Source: Fremontodendron californicum (Eukaryota; Streptophyta; Magnoliopsida; Malvales; Malvaceae). Taken from it: a DNA stretch of 64,000 nt. The position numbers and the translations under genes are program-made. The notes below the pieces were generated by a model that was given only the letters and a program-made list of their open reading frames with translations, ran no database searches and had not been told where the DNA came from. The stretch is taken from NCBI GenBank assembly GCA_030761205.1, contig JAULJL010000003.1, positions 248,001 through 312,000 on the forward strand, given 5' to 3'. Below are positions 14,639 to 28,024 of the stretch, in pieces; the stretch's first letter is position 1; every line of letters starts with the position of its first letter.

Positions 14639-14785
14639 GGAATATCTAGCATTTGTTTTACTGCACCAAGATGTGCCGATCTACAAGAGTTGCTGCAGGT
14701 TCAAATGCTATTTACTTCCAAGTATGGAAAGGAATTTGTATCAGCTGCAACTGAGCTCAAGCCAGATTGTGGCATTAATCGTCAG
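14639..14785 (+). pseudogene. IST1-like (regulator of Vps4 / ESCRT-III) gene fragment, one good exon
   Basis: IST1-domain proteins bind ESCRT-III and regulate the Vps4 ATPase in multivesicular-body sorting, and plants have a large ISTL family. The exon reads GISSICFTAPRCADLQELLQ, then VQMLFTSKYGKEFVSAATEL and KPDCGINRQ. The APRCADL, KYGKEFV and PDCGxNR motifs are diagnostic of the IST1 domain. The exon ends at a proper donor (CGTCAG|GTATT). The next exon should start at 14866 after an AAATGCAG acceptor. It begins LIELL as expected, but then continues LRLRAFR instead of the normal SxRAPSPE-type sequence, so it is decayed or broken. The domain's N-terminal exons are not visible upstream. With satellite on both sides this is almost certainly a captured, non-functional fragment. 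Identification is from motif memory. Confidence 0.75.
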
Positions 14786-14952
14786 GTATTATAAGTTTGA
14801 AGGTTGAGTGTGTATTGTAATTTTTATTCTTCCAGTTGACAACCTTCTTTAAATTCTAAATGCAGTTGATAGAATTGTTATTAAGATTGAGAGCATTTAG
14901 GATTTCAATGCATGTGATCTCATGGTTTACAAGTGTGTGCTTTTTATATTGG

Positions 14953-15045
14953 AGAGACTGATTGAAATGTATCAGAACTTTTGGTAATTCTCCTGATGAT
15001 GATTCTTTATATATAAGAGACTGATTGAAATGTATCAGAACTTTT
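14953..15045 (+). repeat. 30-bp direct repeat inside the gene island
   Basis: A 30-bp sequence starting AGAGACTGATTGAAATG occurs at 14953-14982 and again, identical, at 15016-15045. The 33 bp between contain GATGATGATT. This is a small local duplication in what appears to be intronic or untranslated sequence of the captured gene. Confidence 0.85.
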
Positions 15046-15571
15046 ACAAGTGTGCCTATTGATGTTGACTGCTGTTGCTGTTTCTAATCCTTTGTTCCAT
15101 TTAGTTTGTTTTTGTTTTTATGAGTGTTTGTGATATGGTTATATGAATTTGAAAATATTATATAGATATATTATAATTACATAAATACATTACAACTACA
15201 TAGATATATTATAATTACATAAACACATTACAATTACATAGATATATTATAATTACATAAATACATTACAACTACATAGATATATTATAATTACATAGAT
15301 AATATATTACAATTACATAAATATGTTACAATTACATAGATATATTACATTAACACAATTACATAGATATAATACAATTACATAGATAATAAATAAATTA
15401 CACCATTATATTACAATTACATAGATATATTACAATTACACAAATATATTACAATTACTTAGATATATCTATGTAACTGTAGTATATCTATGTAATTGTA
15501 ATATATCTATGTAATTGTAATAAATATATTTATGTAATATATCTATGTAATATTACATAGATATATTACAA

Positions 15572-16200
15572 TTACATAGATAAATATATACATGCAATAT
15601 ATCTTTGTAATTACATTATCTAATGTTTTCAGTAATTCTAATGTATTCATGTAATATCTAATGTTTTCAGTAATTCTAATATTTTCAGTAATATATCTAA
15701 TACAGTAATTGTAATATATTTACAATTACATAGATATATTACTATTACATAGATAAATATATACATGCAATATATCTTTGTAATTACATTATCTAATGTT
15801 TTCAGTAATTCTAATATTTTCAGTAATATATCTAATACAGTAATTGTAATATATTTACAATTACATAGATATATTACAATTACATAGATAAATATATACA
15901 TGTAATATATCTTTGCAATTACATTATCTAATGTTTTCAGTAATTCTAATGTATTCATGTAATATCTAATGTTTTCAGTAATTCTAATATTTTCAGTAAT
16001 ATATCTAATACAGTAATTGTAATATATTTACAATTACATAGATATAGTACTATTACATAGATAAATATATACATGTAATATATCTTTGTAATTACATTAT
16101 CTAATGTTTTCAGTAATTCTAATGTATTCATGTAATATCTAATGTTTTCAGTAATTCTAATATTTTCAGTAATATATCTAATACAGTAATTGTAATATTA
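15572..16200 (+). repeat. Higher-order satellite array, alternating 173- and 135-bp units
   Basis: Four copies of a compound unit start at 15572, 15745, 15880 and 16053, marked by ACATAGATAAATATATACATG. The spacings are 173, 135 and 173 bp. The 38-bp difference is one extra submodule containing GTATTCATGTAATATC and a TTTTCAGTAATTC box. Each unit also carries AATATATCTAATACAGTAATTG. This is a true higher-order repeat built from diverged satellite monomers. Confidence 0.85.
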
Positions 16201-16379
16201 TCTATATAATTGTAATATATCTATGTAATTGTAATATATCTATTTAATAGTAATATATCTATGTGATTGTAATATATTACAATTACATAGATATATTAAA
16301 ACTACATAGATTTATTATAATTACATAGATAATATATTACATAGATACATTGGATATATATATAAATATATATTACAAT

Positions 16380-16411
<32 letters not shown>

Positions 16412-19400
16412 CTACAGTTACATAGATATATTACAATTCCATAGATATATTACATAGATACATTACAATTACATATATATATATTACTTAGATATATTAT
16501 AATTACATAGATATATTATAATTACATAGATGTATTACATAGATATATTATACATAGATATATTACAATTACATAGATATATTATTACAATTACATAGAT
16601 ATATTACGTAGATATTACAATTAAATAGATACATTGGATATATTACAAATATATATTATAATTACATAGATATATTACAATTACATAGATACATTACAAT
16701 TGTAATTATAATATTTATGTAATTGTAATATATCTATGTAATTACATATATGTAATATACCTATGTAATTGTAATGTATTTAAGTAATTGTAATATATTT
16801 GTAATTATAATATTTATGTAATTGTAATATATCTATGTAATTACATATATTTAATATATCTATGTAATATATCGATGTAATATTACATAGATATATTACA
16901 TAAATATATTTATTACAATTACATAGATATATTACAGTAATTGTAATTGTATATATCAATGTAATATATCTATTACATTCATATATTATTACAACTATAT
17001 AGATATATTATATTATATATTACAATTACATAGATACATTACAATTACACATTAGATATATTAAAATACATGTAATATATAATGTTTTCGAATTATAATA
17101 TTTTTAATTATAATATTTATGTAATTGTAATATATCTATGTAATTACATATATGTAATATATCTATGTAATTACATATCTATGTAATATATCTATGTAAT
17201 TACAATTACATAGATACATTACATAGATATATATTACATAAATATATTACAATTACATAGATATATTACAATTACATAGATTTATTATACACAGATATAT
17301 TACATAGATATATTACAATTACATAGATATTACAATTACATATATATATATTACAATTACATAGATATTACAATTACATAGATATATTACAATTACATAG
17401 ATATATTACAATTACATAGATGTATACATTATGAATTATCTAATATTTTCAGTAATTCTAATGTATACATGTAATATCTAATGTTTTCAGTAATTGTAAT
17501 GTATACATGTAATATCTAATATTTTCAATGATTGTAATATATCTATATAAATGTAATATATCTATGTAATTGTAATATACTTAATAGTGTTAATGTAATA
17601 TATCTATGTAATATATCTATGTAATTGTAATTGTATTACAAAAATATATTACAATTACTTAAATATATTACAATTACATAGTTATATTACAATGTATTAC
17701 ACAAATATATATTACATATATTACATAGATATATTACAATATATCTATGTATATAATTACATAGATATATTACAATTACATAAATATTGTAATTACATAG
17801 ATATATTACAAATTTATTACAATGTAATTGTAATATATCTATGTAATTGTAATATATTTATCTATGTAATATATCTATGTAATATTACAATTACATAGAT
17901 ATATTACAAATTTATTATAATATTTCTAATATATCTATGTAATTGTAATATATCTATGTAATTGTAATCTTTTTATGTAATTGTAATATATCTATGTAAT
18001 TCTAATATATTCAATGTATTACAATTACAGTGACATAGATATATTACTGTGACATAGATATATTAAAATTATAATTACATAGATATATTACAATTGTAAT
18101 ATATATGTAATTACATAGATATATTACAATTACATAGATATATTACAATTATATAGGTATATTACAATTACTGAAAGTATTAGATATTACATGTTTACAT
18201 TACAATTACTGAAAACATTTGATATTACATGTATATTACATTGATATATACATAGATATATTACAATTACATTAATATATATCTATGTAATTCTAAGATA
18301 TATTACAGTATATCTATGTAATTTTAATATATATCTATGTATAATATATCTATTTAATTGTAATTATGTGATTGTAATATATGTAATATATCTATGCAAT
18401 TGTAATATATCTAATGTATCTATGTAATATATATATGTAATATGTAATGTTTTCAGTAATTGTATTGTATACATGTAATATCTAATATTTTCAATAATTG
18501 TAATATATCTATGTATAATATATGAATGTGTAATATATCTATGTAATTGTAATATATTTATGTAATTGTAATGTATTATCAATGTAATTATAATATATCT
18601 ATATAATTGTAATGTATTTATGTAATTGTAATATATCTATGTAATTGTAATACATTTATGTAATTGTAATATATATATATATATATCCAATATATCTGTG
18701 TAATTCTAATGTATCTATGTAATTGTAATATATATTACATATATATATTACAATTACATAGATATATTACAATTACATAAATATATTACAATTACATAGA
18801 TATATTATACATATATATATATTTCAATTACATATATATATATATTACAATTACATAAATATATTTATTACAATTACATAGATATATTACAATTACATAG
18901 ATACATTACAATTACACGTTAGATATATTAAAATACATGTAATTGTAATATATCTATGCAATTGTAATACATCTATGTAATTGTAATATATCTATGTAAA
19001 ATCTCTATATCTATGTAATGTTACAATAGATATGTAATTGTAATATATCTATGTAATTGTAATATATTACATAGATATATATTACAATTACATAGATATA
19101 TTACAATAACATAGATATATTATAATTACATAAATATATTACAATTACATAGATATATTACAATTACATAGATATATTACATAGATATATATTACAATTA
19201 CAGTTACATAGATATATTACAATTACATAAATATATTAGAATTACATAGATATATTACATTTACATAAATATATTTACAGTTACATAGATATCTAATTAC
19301 ATAGATATATTACATATATTACAATCACATGATTACAACTACTTAGATATATTACAATTACATAGATATATTACTATTACATAGATATATTACAATTACA

Positions 19401-20519
19401 TTGATATATTACATATATTACATAAATATATGTATATATTACAATTACAATTACACAAATATATATCTAAATAAATACATAGATATATTACAATTACATA
19501 GATAAATATATTACATAGATATATATATATATATTACAATTACATAGATATATTACAATTATATAGATATATTGCAATACACAAAGATATTACAATTACA
19601 TAGATATATTACAATTACATAGACATATTATAATTACATAGATATATTACAATTGCATAAATATATTACAATAACATAGATATATTACAATTACATAAAT
19701 ATATTACAATTACATAGATATATTACAATTGCATAGATATATATTACAACTACATATATATCTATATAAAAGTAATAATATATGAATGTAATAGAGATAT
19801 TACATTCATATATTACATCGATATATTACAATTGCCTAGATATATATTACAATTAAATAGAATTACATAGATATATTACAATTACATAGATACATTACAA
19901 TTACACAAATATATTATCTATGTAATATATCTATGTAATATATCTATGTAATATATTATTTATGTAATTGTAATATAATTAAGTAATTGTAATTGTAATG
20001 TATATATCTCTGTAATTGTAATGTATCTATGTAATTGTATTATATTTATGTAATATATCTATGTAATATTACGTAGATATTTTACATAAATATATTACAA
20101 TTACATATAAAATTACAATTACATAGATATATTACAATTACATAGATATATATTACAATTACATATTTTTGTAATTACATAGATATATTACAATTACATA
20201 AATACATTACAATTACATAGATACTTTACAATTACACATTAGATATATTAAAATACATGTAATTGTAATATATCTATGCAATTGTAATACATCTATGTAA
20301 TTATAATATATCTATGTAATATTTCTATATCTATGTAATATTACAATAGATATGTAATTGTAATATATCTATGTAATTGTAATATATCTATGATATATTA
20401 CAATTACATAAATATATTACAATTACATAGATATATTACAATCACATAGATATATTACAATAACATAGATATATTATAATTACAGAAATCTATTACAATT
20501 ACATAGATATAATACAATT

Positions 20520-21900
20520 ACATAGATAATATATTACATAGATATATTATAATTACATAGATATATTTATTAATATTTATATTACAATTATATAGATATA
20601 CAATTGCATATATTTATTATAATTGTATTACTATTACATAGATATATAGATATGTATAATTACATAAACCCTATAATGACATCTATGTAATTCTATCTAA
20701 TATATTTGTGTAATTTTAATATATTACAATTACATTAGATATACTATTACAATTACGTAGATATACTATTACAATTACATAGATATATTACATTTACATA
20801 GATATATTATAATTACATAGATATATTACATAAATATATTTACAATTACATAGATATATATATTACATAGATATATTACAATTACATAGATATATTACAT
20901 AGATACATTACATTAATATATTACAATTACATAGATATTACAATTACATAGATATATTAGAATTACATAGATATATTACAATTACATAGATATATTACAT
21001 AGATATATTACAATTGTATAGATATATTACAAATACATAAATATATTACAATCACATATATATATTACAATTACAATCACATAGATATATTACAATTACA
21101 TAGATATATTAGAATTACATTGATATATTAGAATTACATAAATATATTTACAATTACATAGATATATTACATATATTACAATCACATAATTACAATTACA
21201 TAGATATATTACTATTACATAGATATATTACAATTACATAGATAATATATTACATAGATATATTTATTAATATTTATATTACAATTATATAGATATATTA
21301 CAATTGCATATATTTATTATAATTGTATTACTATTACATAGATATATTACATAGATATATATAATTACATAAACCCTTTAATGATATCTATGTAATTCTA
21401 TGTAATCTATTTGTGTAATTTTAATATATTACAATTACATTAGATATACTATTACAATTACGTAGATATACTATTACAATTACATAGATATATTATGATT
21501 ACATAGATATATTACATAAATATATTTACAATTACATAGATATATATATTACATAGATATATTACATAGATACATTACATAAATATATTACAATTATATA
21601 GATATTACAATTACATAGATATATTACATAGATATATTACAATTGCATAGATATATTACAATTACATATATATATATATATATTACAATCACATAGATAT
21701 ATTACATAGATATATATTACAATTACAATCACCTAGATATATTACAATTACATAGATATATTAGAATTACATAGATATATTACAATTACATAAATATATT
21801 TACAATTACATAGATATCTAATAACATAGATATATTACATGTATTACAATCTCATAATTACAATTACATAGATATATTACAATTACATAGATATATTACT
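20520..21900 (+). repeat. Segmental satellite duplication, ~697-bp offset
   Basis: The landmark TTTATTAATATTTATATTAC occurs at 20566 and 21263. The distinctive sequence after it (GCATATATTTATTATAATTG, then ACATAAACCCT, then two TACTATTACAATTACGTAG-type tracts) follows in the same order in both copies. The copies differ by small indels and substitutions, so this event is older than the 238-bp duplication. Confidence 0.75.
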
Positions 21901-24350
21901 ATTACATAGATATATTACAATTATATAGATATATTACATATATTACATAAATATATGTATATATTACAATTACAATAACACAAATATATATCTAAATAAA
22001 TACATAGATATATTACAATTACATAGATAAATATATTACATAGATATATATATATATTACAATTACATACATATATTACAATTACAATTACACAAATATA
22101 TAATTACAAAAATATATTACAATTACATAGATATATTACAATTACACAGGTATATTACAATACACAAATATATTACAATTACATAGATATATTACTATTA
22201 CAAAGACATATTATAATTACGTATATATATTACAATTGCATAAATATATTACAGTAACATATATATATTACAATTACATAAATATATTACAATTACATAG
22301 ATATATTACAATTACAGAAAACATTAGAATTACATATCTATTGTAATATATTACAATTACATGTATATTATAATTACAACTACATAGATATATTACAATG
22401 TATTACACAAATATATTATAATTACTTAAATATATTACAATTACATAGATATATTACATAAATATATTACAATTACATATATATATATATATTAAATTAC
22501 ATAGATATTCTACAGTTACATAGATATATTACAATTACATAGATATATTACATAGTTACATTACAATTACATAGATAATATATTACATAGATATATTACA
22601 ATTACATAAATATATTACAATTAATAATGTATCTATGTAATATTACATAGATATATTACATAAATATGTTACACTTACATAGATATATTACAACGACAAA
22701 GATATATTATAGTTACATAGATATATACAATTACATAGATATATTACAATTACATAGAATTACATAGATATATTAAAATTACATAGATAATATATTACAT
22801 AGCTATATCTATGTAATTGTAATACATCTATGTATAATATATCTATGCAATTATAATATATATATATATATGTAATTGTAATATATTTATGTAATTGCAA
22901 ATATATCTATGTAATTGTAATATATCTTTGTAATTGTAATTATGTAATATATCTATGTAATTGTAATATATCTATGTAATTTTAATTCTAATATATTACA
23001 TAGATATATATCTATGTAATTGTAATGGTATATCTATGTAATAAATACATTAGAAATACTGAAAACTTTAGATAATGTAATTACATAGATATATATATAT
23101 ATATTACAATTACATAGATACATTACAATTACATAGATATATTAAAATTACATAGATATATTACACATTCATATATTATTATATGTAATATATCTATGTA
23201 AATATAATATATCTATGTAATTGTAATATATTTAATAGTGTTAATGTAATATGTCTATGTAATATATATCTATGTAATTGTAATATATCTATGTAATTGT
23301 AATATATCTATGTAATTGAAATACATCTATGTAATTGAAATACATCTATGTAATTGTAATATATCTATGTAATTGTAATATATCTATGTAATTATATACA
23401 TGTAATATCTATGTATCTATGTAATTCTAATATATCTATGTAATTGTCATATATCTATGTAATTGTAATATATCTATGTTATTGAAGTACATCTATGTAA
23501 TTGTAATATATGTAATTGTAATATTACAATTACATAATTATATATGTAATTGTAATATATATATATATATATATGTAATTGTAATATATATATGTAACTG
23601 TAATATATATATCTAATGTATCTATGTAATTGTAATATATTTATGTAATTGTAATTGTAATAATATATTACATAGATATATTACAATTACATAAATATAT
23701 CTATGTAATTGTAATATATCTATGTAATTCTAATATATCTATGTAATTGTAATATATTTATGTAATGTATCTATGTAATATATCTATGTAATTGTAATGT
23801 ATCTATGTAATTGTAATATATCTATGTAACTGTAGTATATCGATATAATTGTAATATATATATCCAATGTATCTATGTAATTCTAATATATCAATGTAAT
23901 TCGAAAACATATTATAATTACATAGATATATTACATATATTACATAGATATATTACAATGTATCTATATAATTACATAGATATATTACAATTACATAAAT
24001 ATATTACAATTACATACAATAGATATATTACATAGATATATTACATATAATAATATATGAATGTGTAATATATCTATGTAATTGTAATATATCTATGTAA
24101 TTTTGATATATTTATGTAATTGTAATGTATCTATGTAATTGTAATATATATATATATATATCTATGTCATTACATTATCTAATGTTTTCACTAATTCTAA
24201 TGTATTTATTACATAGATATACTGTTACAATTACCTAGATATATAACAATTACATAGATATTACATAGGTATATTAAAATACATGTAACATATAATGTTT
24301 TCGAATTACATTGATCTATTAGAATTACATAGATACATTGGATATATATA

Positions 24351-24830
24351 TTTCCTTTTGCTCTTCATGCATATCGTACTTCGGCCCGCACATGTACAGG
24401 GGCAACACCGTTGTCTTTGGTATACGGGATGGAAGTAGTGCTACCCATTGAAGTTGAGATCCCTTCACTTTGGGTTTTGATGGAAGTTGGCCTAGAGGAA
24501 GCAGAATGGGTTAGAGCTCGTTATGAACAGTTGAATCTCATCGAGGAGAAAAGATTGAAAGCAATTTGTCACGGGCAGTTGTATCAGAAAAGGATGATTC
24601 GAGCCCACGACAAGAAAGTTCGTCCTAGACAGTTCCGAGAGGGGGAGTTGGTATTGAGAAAAATTCTCCCTATAGTGAAGGACCCGAGAGGAAAATGGGC
24701 TCCGAATTGGGAAATACCCTATATGGTAAAGAGAGCTTTTTCTGGAGGAGCATTTATTCTAACTCGGATGGACGGAGATGTTTTTAGACATCCCGTGAAT
24801 GCTGATGAACTGAAGAAGTATTATGCTTGA
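24351..24830 (+). pseudogene. Tat/Ogre-like integrase C-terminal end (5'-truncated pol)
   Basis: This is the last 159 codons of a Ty3/gypsy polyprotein. The open frame starts at the satellite junction and reads FPFALHAYRTSARTCTGATP, then LSLVYGMEVVLPIEVEIPSL, the well-conserved region just after the integrase catalytic core in the Tat/Ogre lineage. Next come the helical EEAEWVRARYEQLNLIEEKR segment and the GPY-like stretch KWAPNWEIPYMVKRAFSGGA. It ends ...NADELKKYYA and a TGA at 24828-24830. There is no chromodomain, as expected for Tat. Protease, reverse transcriptase, RNase H and the integrase active site (D,D,E) are absent, because satellite replaces everything upstream. An internal ATG at 24411 is only the first methionine in the remnant and not a real start. 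Confidence 0.88.
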
Positions 24831-26470
24831 AAAAAAAAAAAACATGTGATGCTGTGCACATGGAAATTCGAATGATTCCAAGTGTAAAAATAGAAATTCT
24901 ATATATCTATTTCCCCTGAGAATTGCTTTTCAAAGAGAATAGTCATGCTTGATATGATAAATGGTCGTTGTTCATATTCCTTTCACTAAGAAGAAATTAT
25001 CCTTAGTCACCCTTTTGAGCCTTAGGAATTATTTCTTTCTTTAAACCTTGATCAAGGATCACCCTTTACACTGGAGGGCAAATAAGAGGAAAGATAACCA
25101 AAAATCATGGCAAAAAGAAAGCCATCAGAAAATGTGGCAAATGAAAGCCAACAAAGCAAAAAAAAAAAAAGAAGAAAAAAGTCCAAAAAGGGGACAAATG
25201 TTTCAAGATTGAGTTCTCCTCAAGAAGTGATCCTTGATCCAATCACCCTTAAACACACTTTGGGCCAATTTTATCCTTTCTTTCTAAACCTAAACCTTGG
25301 CCTACATTACATGCTTTAAAAGCCCATTTTAATCAAGCATGGATATTTAATTTGAAAGGTTATTCTCAGAATTTATCCCATCTTTTGAATTGATATTTTT
25401 ACGTTGGAAGCATTTAGAATTCTCAGATGCATGGTAGAATAAAAAAATAGAAATGAAAAAAGAATGTAAAAGGAGAGGTTTAAGCCGAAAACCTGCAAAG
25501 GGCGACTTAATACCGAACGGAGGACACTTGAGTTGAAAACCTACAAAAGGCGGCTCAAGTCTAATCAAAGTTTGAATTAATGCTCCGTGTAAAGGGGGAG
25601 AAAGTATTTGACAATCAGAGGAAAGGGGAACAACTCAGTCTGATGTAACTACAGAAGCTAAGAGATTACCCAAGTGAATTGCTCGTTCAAGAGAAATTTC
25701 AGATGGTTTGAAAAATGAGGGGTCCAAGATATTCCGCATCCGGGGCATCTACAGTCTATAACCTTATATTTGTTTCTTATATCCTTGATATTTATTTTTA
25801 CCATTTTAAAACATTTCTTGCAATAAATTCTTGTTCTTCTTTTCATGACAATTTTTGCCTGATTCATACTTTCTTTCATATACTTTTGAGATGCATTATG
25901 TTTGTTATTAAATTGAATGATGATTAGTGATAAAAATCTTTAAATAAAAAAGATTTAGAAGTATTACTAAGGAATAGATTTAAATCTTGAGAAATGTTTG
26001 GAAAGATCACCAAAGAAAAGGAAACAGCGAACGTGTTGGAAACTCCATCACGAAATCAGAAAATCTGTGAATTTCAGTGAAAGACAGAAATTGAGACTGT
26101 TTGACAAGATATCTTGAGTGAAGAATCCTTAAGTGGGGCATCAATGAACAATTGAAGACTCTGTCCTGAAGTCATATAATCTGTGAATCTCAAAGAAACC
26201 ATGGATTAGAAATTATGGCACAATCATTTGATTGCATTTATTTTAGGAAACATACAAGCATTTGCAAAGCATGACATTCTCATCATTGCATTTAGCTAAC
26301 AGTGCAGAAATTAGGGAAACTTGGACTTCCTCAAAGAGAACTCGTTTTGCTTCTTAAAAGATTCAGACTCCGAGACCACCATCGAGGTATTTCCTTCTGT
26401 TTTAAATCAAATTCATTTTGTTTATCAGACGAGTTGAACCTTGAGACTGTCGTCAAGGTATTTTCAAATC

Positions 26471-26795
26471 CCAATTTTAAAGACCTTAGGGCACCAGTTT
26501 TAAAGACCTTCGGGCACCAATTTTAAAGACCTTCGGGCACCAGTTTTAAAGACCTTCGGGCACCAATTTTAAAGACCTTCGGGCACCATTTTAAAGACCT
26601 CCGGGCACCATTTTAAAGACCTTCGGGCACCAGTTTTAAAGACCTTCGGGTACCAGTTTCAAAGACCTTCGGGCACCATTTTTAAAGACCTTCGGGCACC
26701 AGTTTTAAAGACCTCCGGGCACCATTTTAAAGACCTTCGGGCACCAGTTTTTTAAGACCTTCGGGTACTATTCTTAAGACCTTCGGGCCCAATTT
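26471..26795 (+). repeat. ~23-bp tandem array in Tat/Ogre 3' UTR (14 copies)
   Basis: Fourteen head-to-tail copies of a 22-24-bp unit centred on TTTTAAAGACCTTCGGGCAC. Variation is mainly at CTTCGGG versus CTCCGGG and in T-run length. It matches, in reverse orientation, the array at 63594-63965. Variable 3' UTR tandem repeats are a known hallmark of Tat/Ogre elements. Confidence 0.9.
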
Positions 26796-26805
26796 TTCTT
26801 TTTCA

Positions 26806-27080
26806 AAATAGAACCCGTTTCCTTAAGACGGGTCGAGCCTTGATTAGTCAGGGAATTCAATTTAAGGATAAATCTTCAATTTACAACAATTTTTCTTTTT
26901 GAAAATCGAATCCGTTTCCTTAAGACGGGTCGAGCCTTGATTAGTTAGGGAATTCAATTTAAGGACAAATCTTCAATTTACAGCTTTTTTTGAAAATCGA
27001 ATTCATTTCCTTAAGACGGGTCGAGCCTTGATTAGTCAGGGAATTCAATTTAAAGACAAATCTTCAATTTACAGTTTTTT
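26806..27080 (+). repeat. Three tandem copies of a ~91-97-bp unit
   Basis: Each copy contains CCTTAAGACGGGTCGAGCC (at 26821, 26918 and 27009) followed by TTGATTAGTCAGGGAATTC and ATCTTCAATTTACA. The minus-strand relative near 63500-63585 has this unit only once, so copy number changed between family members. Confidence 0.88.
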
Positions 27081-27214
27081 CAAAAAAAAAAATTTGAAAA
27101 AATGATAGAAGAATGAAAAAGAAACCCCTTTCCCTTTCCTTCACATGAGATTTCACTGACCGTACAAAATTAGTGTTTGCTTATCTTTGCCTGATTCCTA
27201 ATTCTCAGCAATAG

Positions 27215-27229
27215 CCAAAGAGGGGCACC
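27215..27229 (+). promoter_or_regulatory. Polypurine tract of the Tat/Ogre-like element
   Basis: CAAAGAGGGGCA sits immediately before the LTR start TGTAGACACC. A purine tract at this position primes plus-strand DNA synthesis in LTR retrotransposons. The same arrangement is found inverted at 63321-63343. Confidence 0.8.
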
Positions 27230-28024
27230 TGTAGACACCTAAATTTGTCCGGACCACTAAAACAGGTATGTTTTCTTCTTAAATTGAGGTTTCCGAATGT
27301 AAAAAGATTTTTTTTCATCCTGCAGGTGGTACTCCAAGACTTAGTTTAAGAGGGCGAGCATAAAAAGTCAAACTTGAAAAAAGTCAACCCCGAAAAAAGT
27401 CAACCTCGAAAAAGTCAACCCCAGAAAGTTAACTACTGAAAAAGTCAACCCACTTTCAAAATCAAGATTTTAATTTCAATTGAAAAATGGAGAACTAATT
27501 TTGATAATTCGAGGTCTACATTGAAAGATATGGGGTTCGGAAGATGGGATTTGGAGATTCAGTAGAAAGGAAACCCTAATCCGAGAAATTTGGGGAAAAG
27601 TGCTTAAATGATCAAATTGGTCGAAATTGAAGGGTCCAAATGAAAGATAAGAACTGACTACGGGTAATGGAGAAGTCAGTTGCAAGAAAAACCGAAAGAA
27701 AAGTCAATCCGGGAGAAAACCGAGAATTAGGGTTTTTAATGGATTTCGGTGAAATCGGGAAGAATCACAGAAATGGCCCGACTTGATAAGAACAAAGCCC
27801 CCAATGGATGAGGAATGATTAAAAAAGGATAGCCCAAGGCTCAGATTGAAGAAAATCTGAAAATCGAACTTGTTTTGAGCAAAACCGGGTTTCGAAGGCA
27901 AAAGGGCAAAATTGGAAAATTTGGGAAAAATAGCAAATGGACTCCGAAAATTCTGAAAATTTGCAAATCTCATTTTTAAATCATTTGAAAGAGATTGGAA
28001 AAAGAAAATCTTGATTCAGAGTTC
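27230..28024 (+). mobile_element. Tat/Ogre-like 3' LTR, first ~795 bp only
   Basis: It starts TGTAGACACCTAAATTTGTCC-like directly after the polypurine tract, and aligns in reverse with 62530-63328, the beginning of the full LTR on the minus strand. It includes a short tandem AAAAAGTCAACCCCG array at 27365-27450. It stops abruptly at ...TTGATTCAGAGTTC and continues as satellite, so about 4 kb of LTR is missing. ORFs on either strand here (27476-27685, 27704-27973) are LTR sequence, not genes. Confidence 0.85.

Larger units (their letters stand above)
13813..15154 (+). other. Unique-sequence island captured in the satellite
   Basis: About 1.3 kb of non-satellite DNA with the T-rich introns and splice-like signals of a plant gene. 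It includes an acceptor-like AAATTTGCAG at ~14000, a possible exon at 14343-14421 and the IST1-like exon at 14639-14785. Both ends pass straight into satellite with no terminal repeats or target duplication that I can see. It looks like a piece of a host gene moved here by repair or transposon capture, not a transposon itself. Confidence 0.7.
15155..24350. repeat. AT-rich 19-bp satellite, block 3 (largest)
   Basis: Over 9 kb of the two-box satellite. The forward orientation dominates at about 15155-15480, 16270-16700, 19060-19920 and 20390-22800. The reverse dominates at about 17430-17630, 18280-18740 and 23190-24180. It includes a 173/135-bp higher-order array (15572-16200), a ~697-bp segmental duplication (20520-21900) and a segment (23519-24350) copied at 42281-43124. 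It breaks at 24350/24351 directly into a retrotransposon integrase coding sequence. No genes: open frames here read as repeats of YNYIDILQLHRY-type peptides. Confidence 0.95.
24831..27229 (+). other. 3' untranslated region of the Tat/Ogre-like element
   Basis: A 2.4-kb non-coding stretch between the integrase stop and the LTR. It contains a poly-A run at 24830-24842, a lysine-coding purine tract near 25150-25190, ...ACCTGCAAAGGGCGACTTAA-type sequences typical of Tat 3' UTRs near 25490, and two tandem-repeat arrays (26471-26795 and 26806-27080). Small ORFs at 25107-25319, 25715-25927 and 26302-26526 have no recognisable domain and I treat them as chance. The same region in opposite orientation begins at 63329. 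Confidence 0.75.

Noticed and set aside
15647..15958. 103-codon minus-strand frame, and similar frames at 10883-11119, 17692-17898, 18364-18582, 42761-42949, 45725-45913, 51289-51480 and 55795-55992
   Set aside because: They translate the satellite (repeating YIYYNYIDILQLHRY-like peptides). Both boxes lack stops in some frames, so open stretches are expected by chance.
25107..25319. 70-codon lysine-rich frame in the Tat/Ogre 3' UTR (KKKKRRKKSKKG)
   Set aside because: The basic run comes from a purine tract. There is no conserved counterpart visible and no domain, so it is most likely chance.
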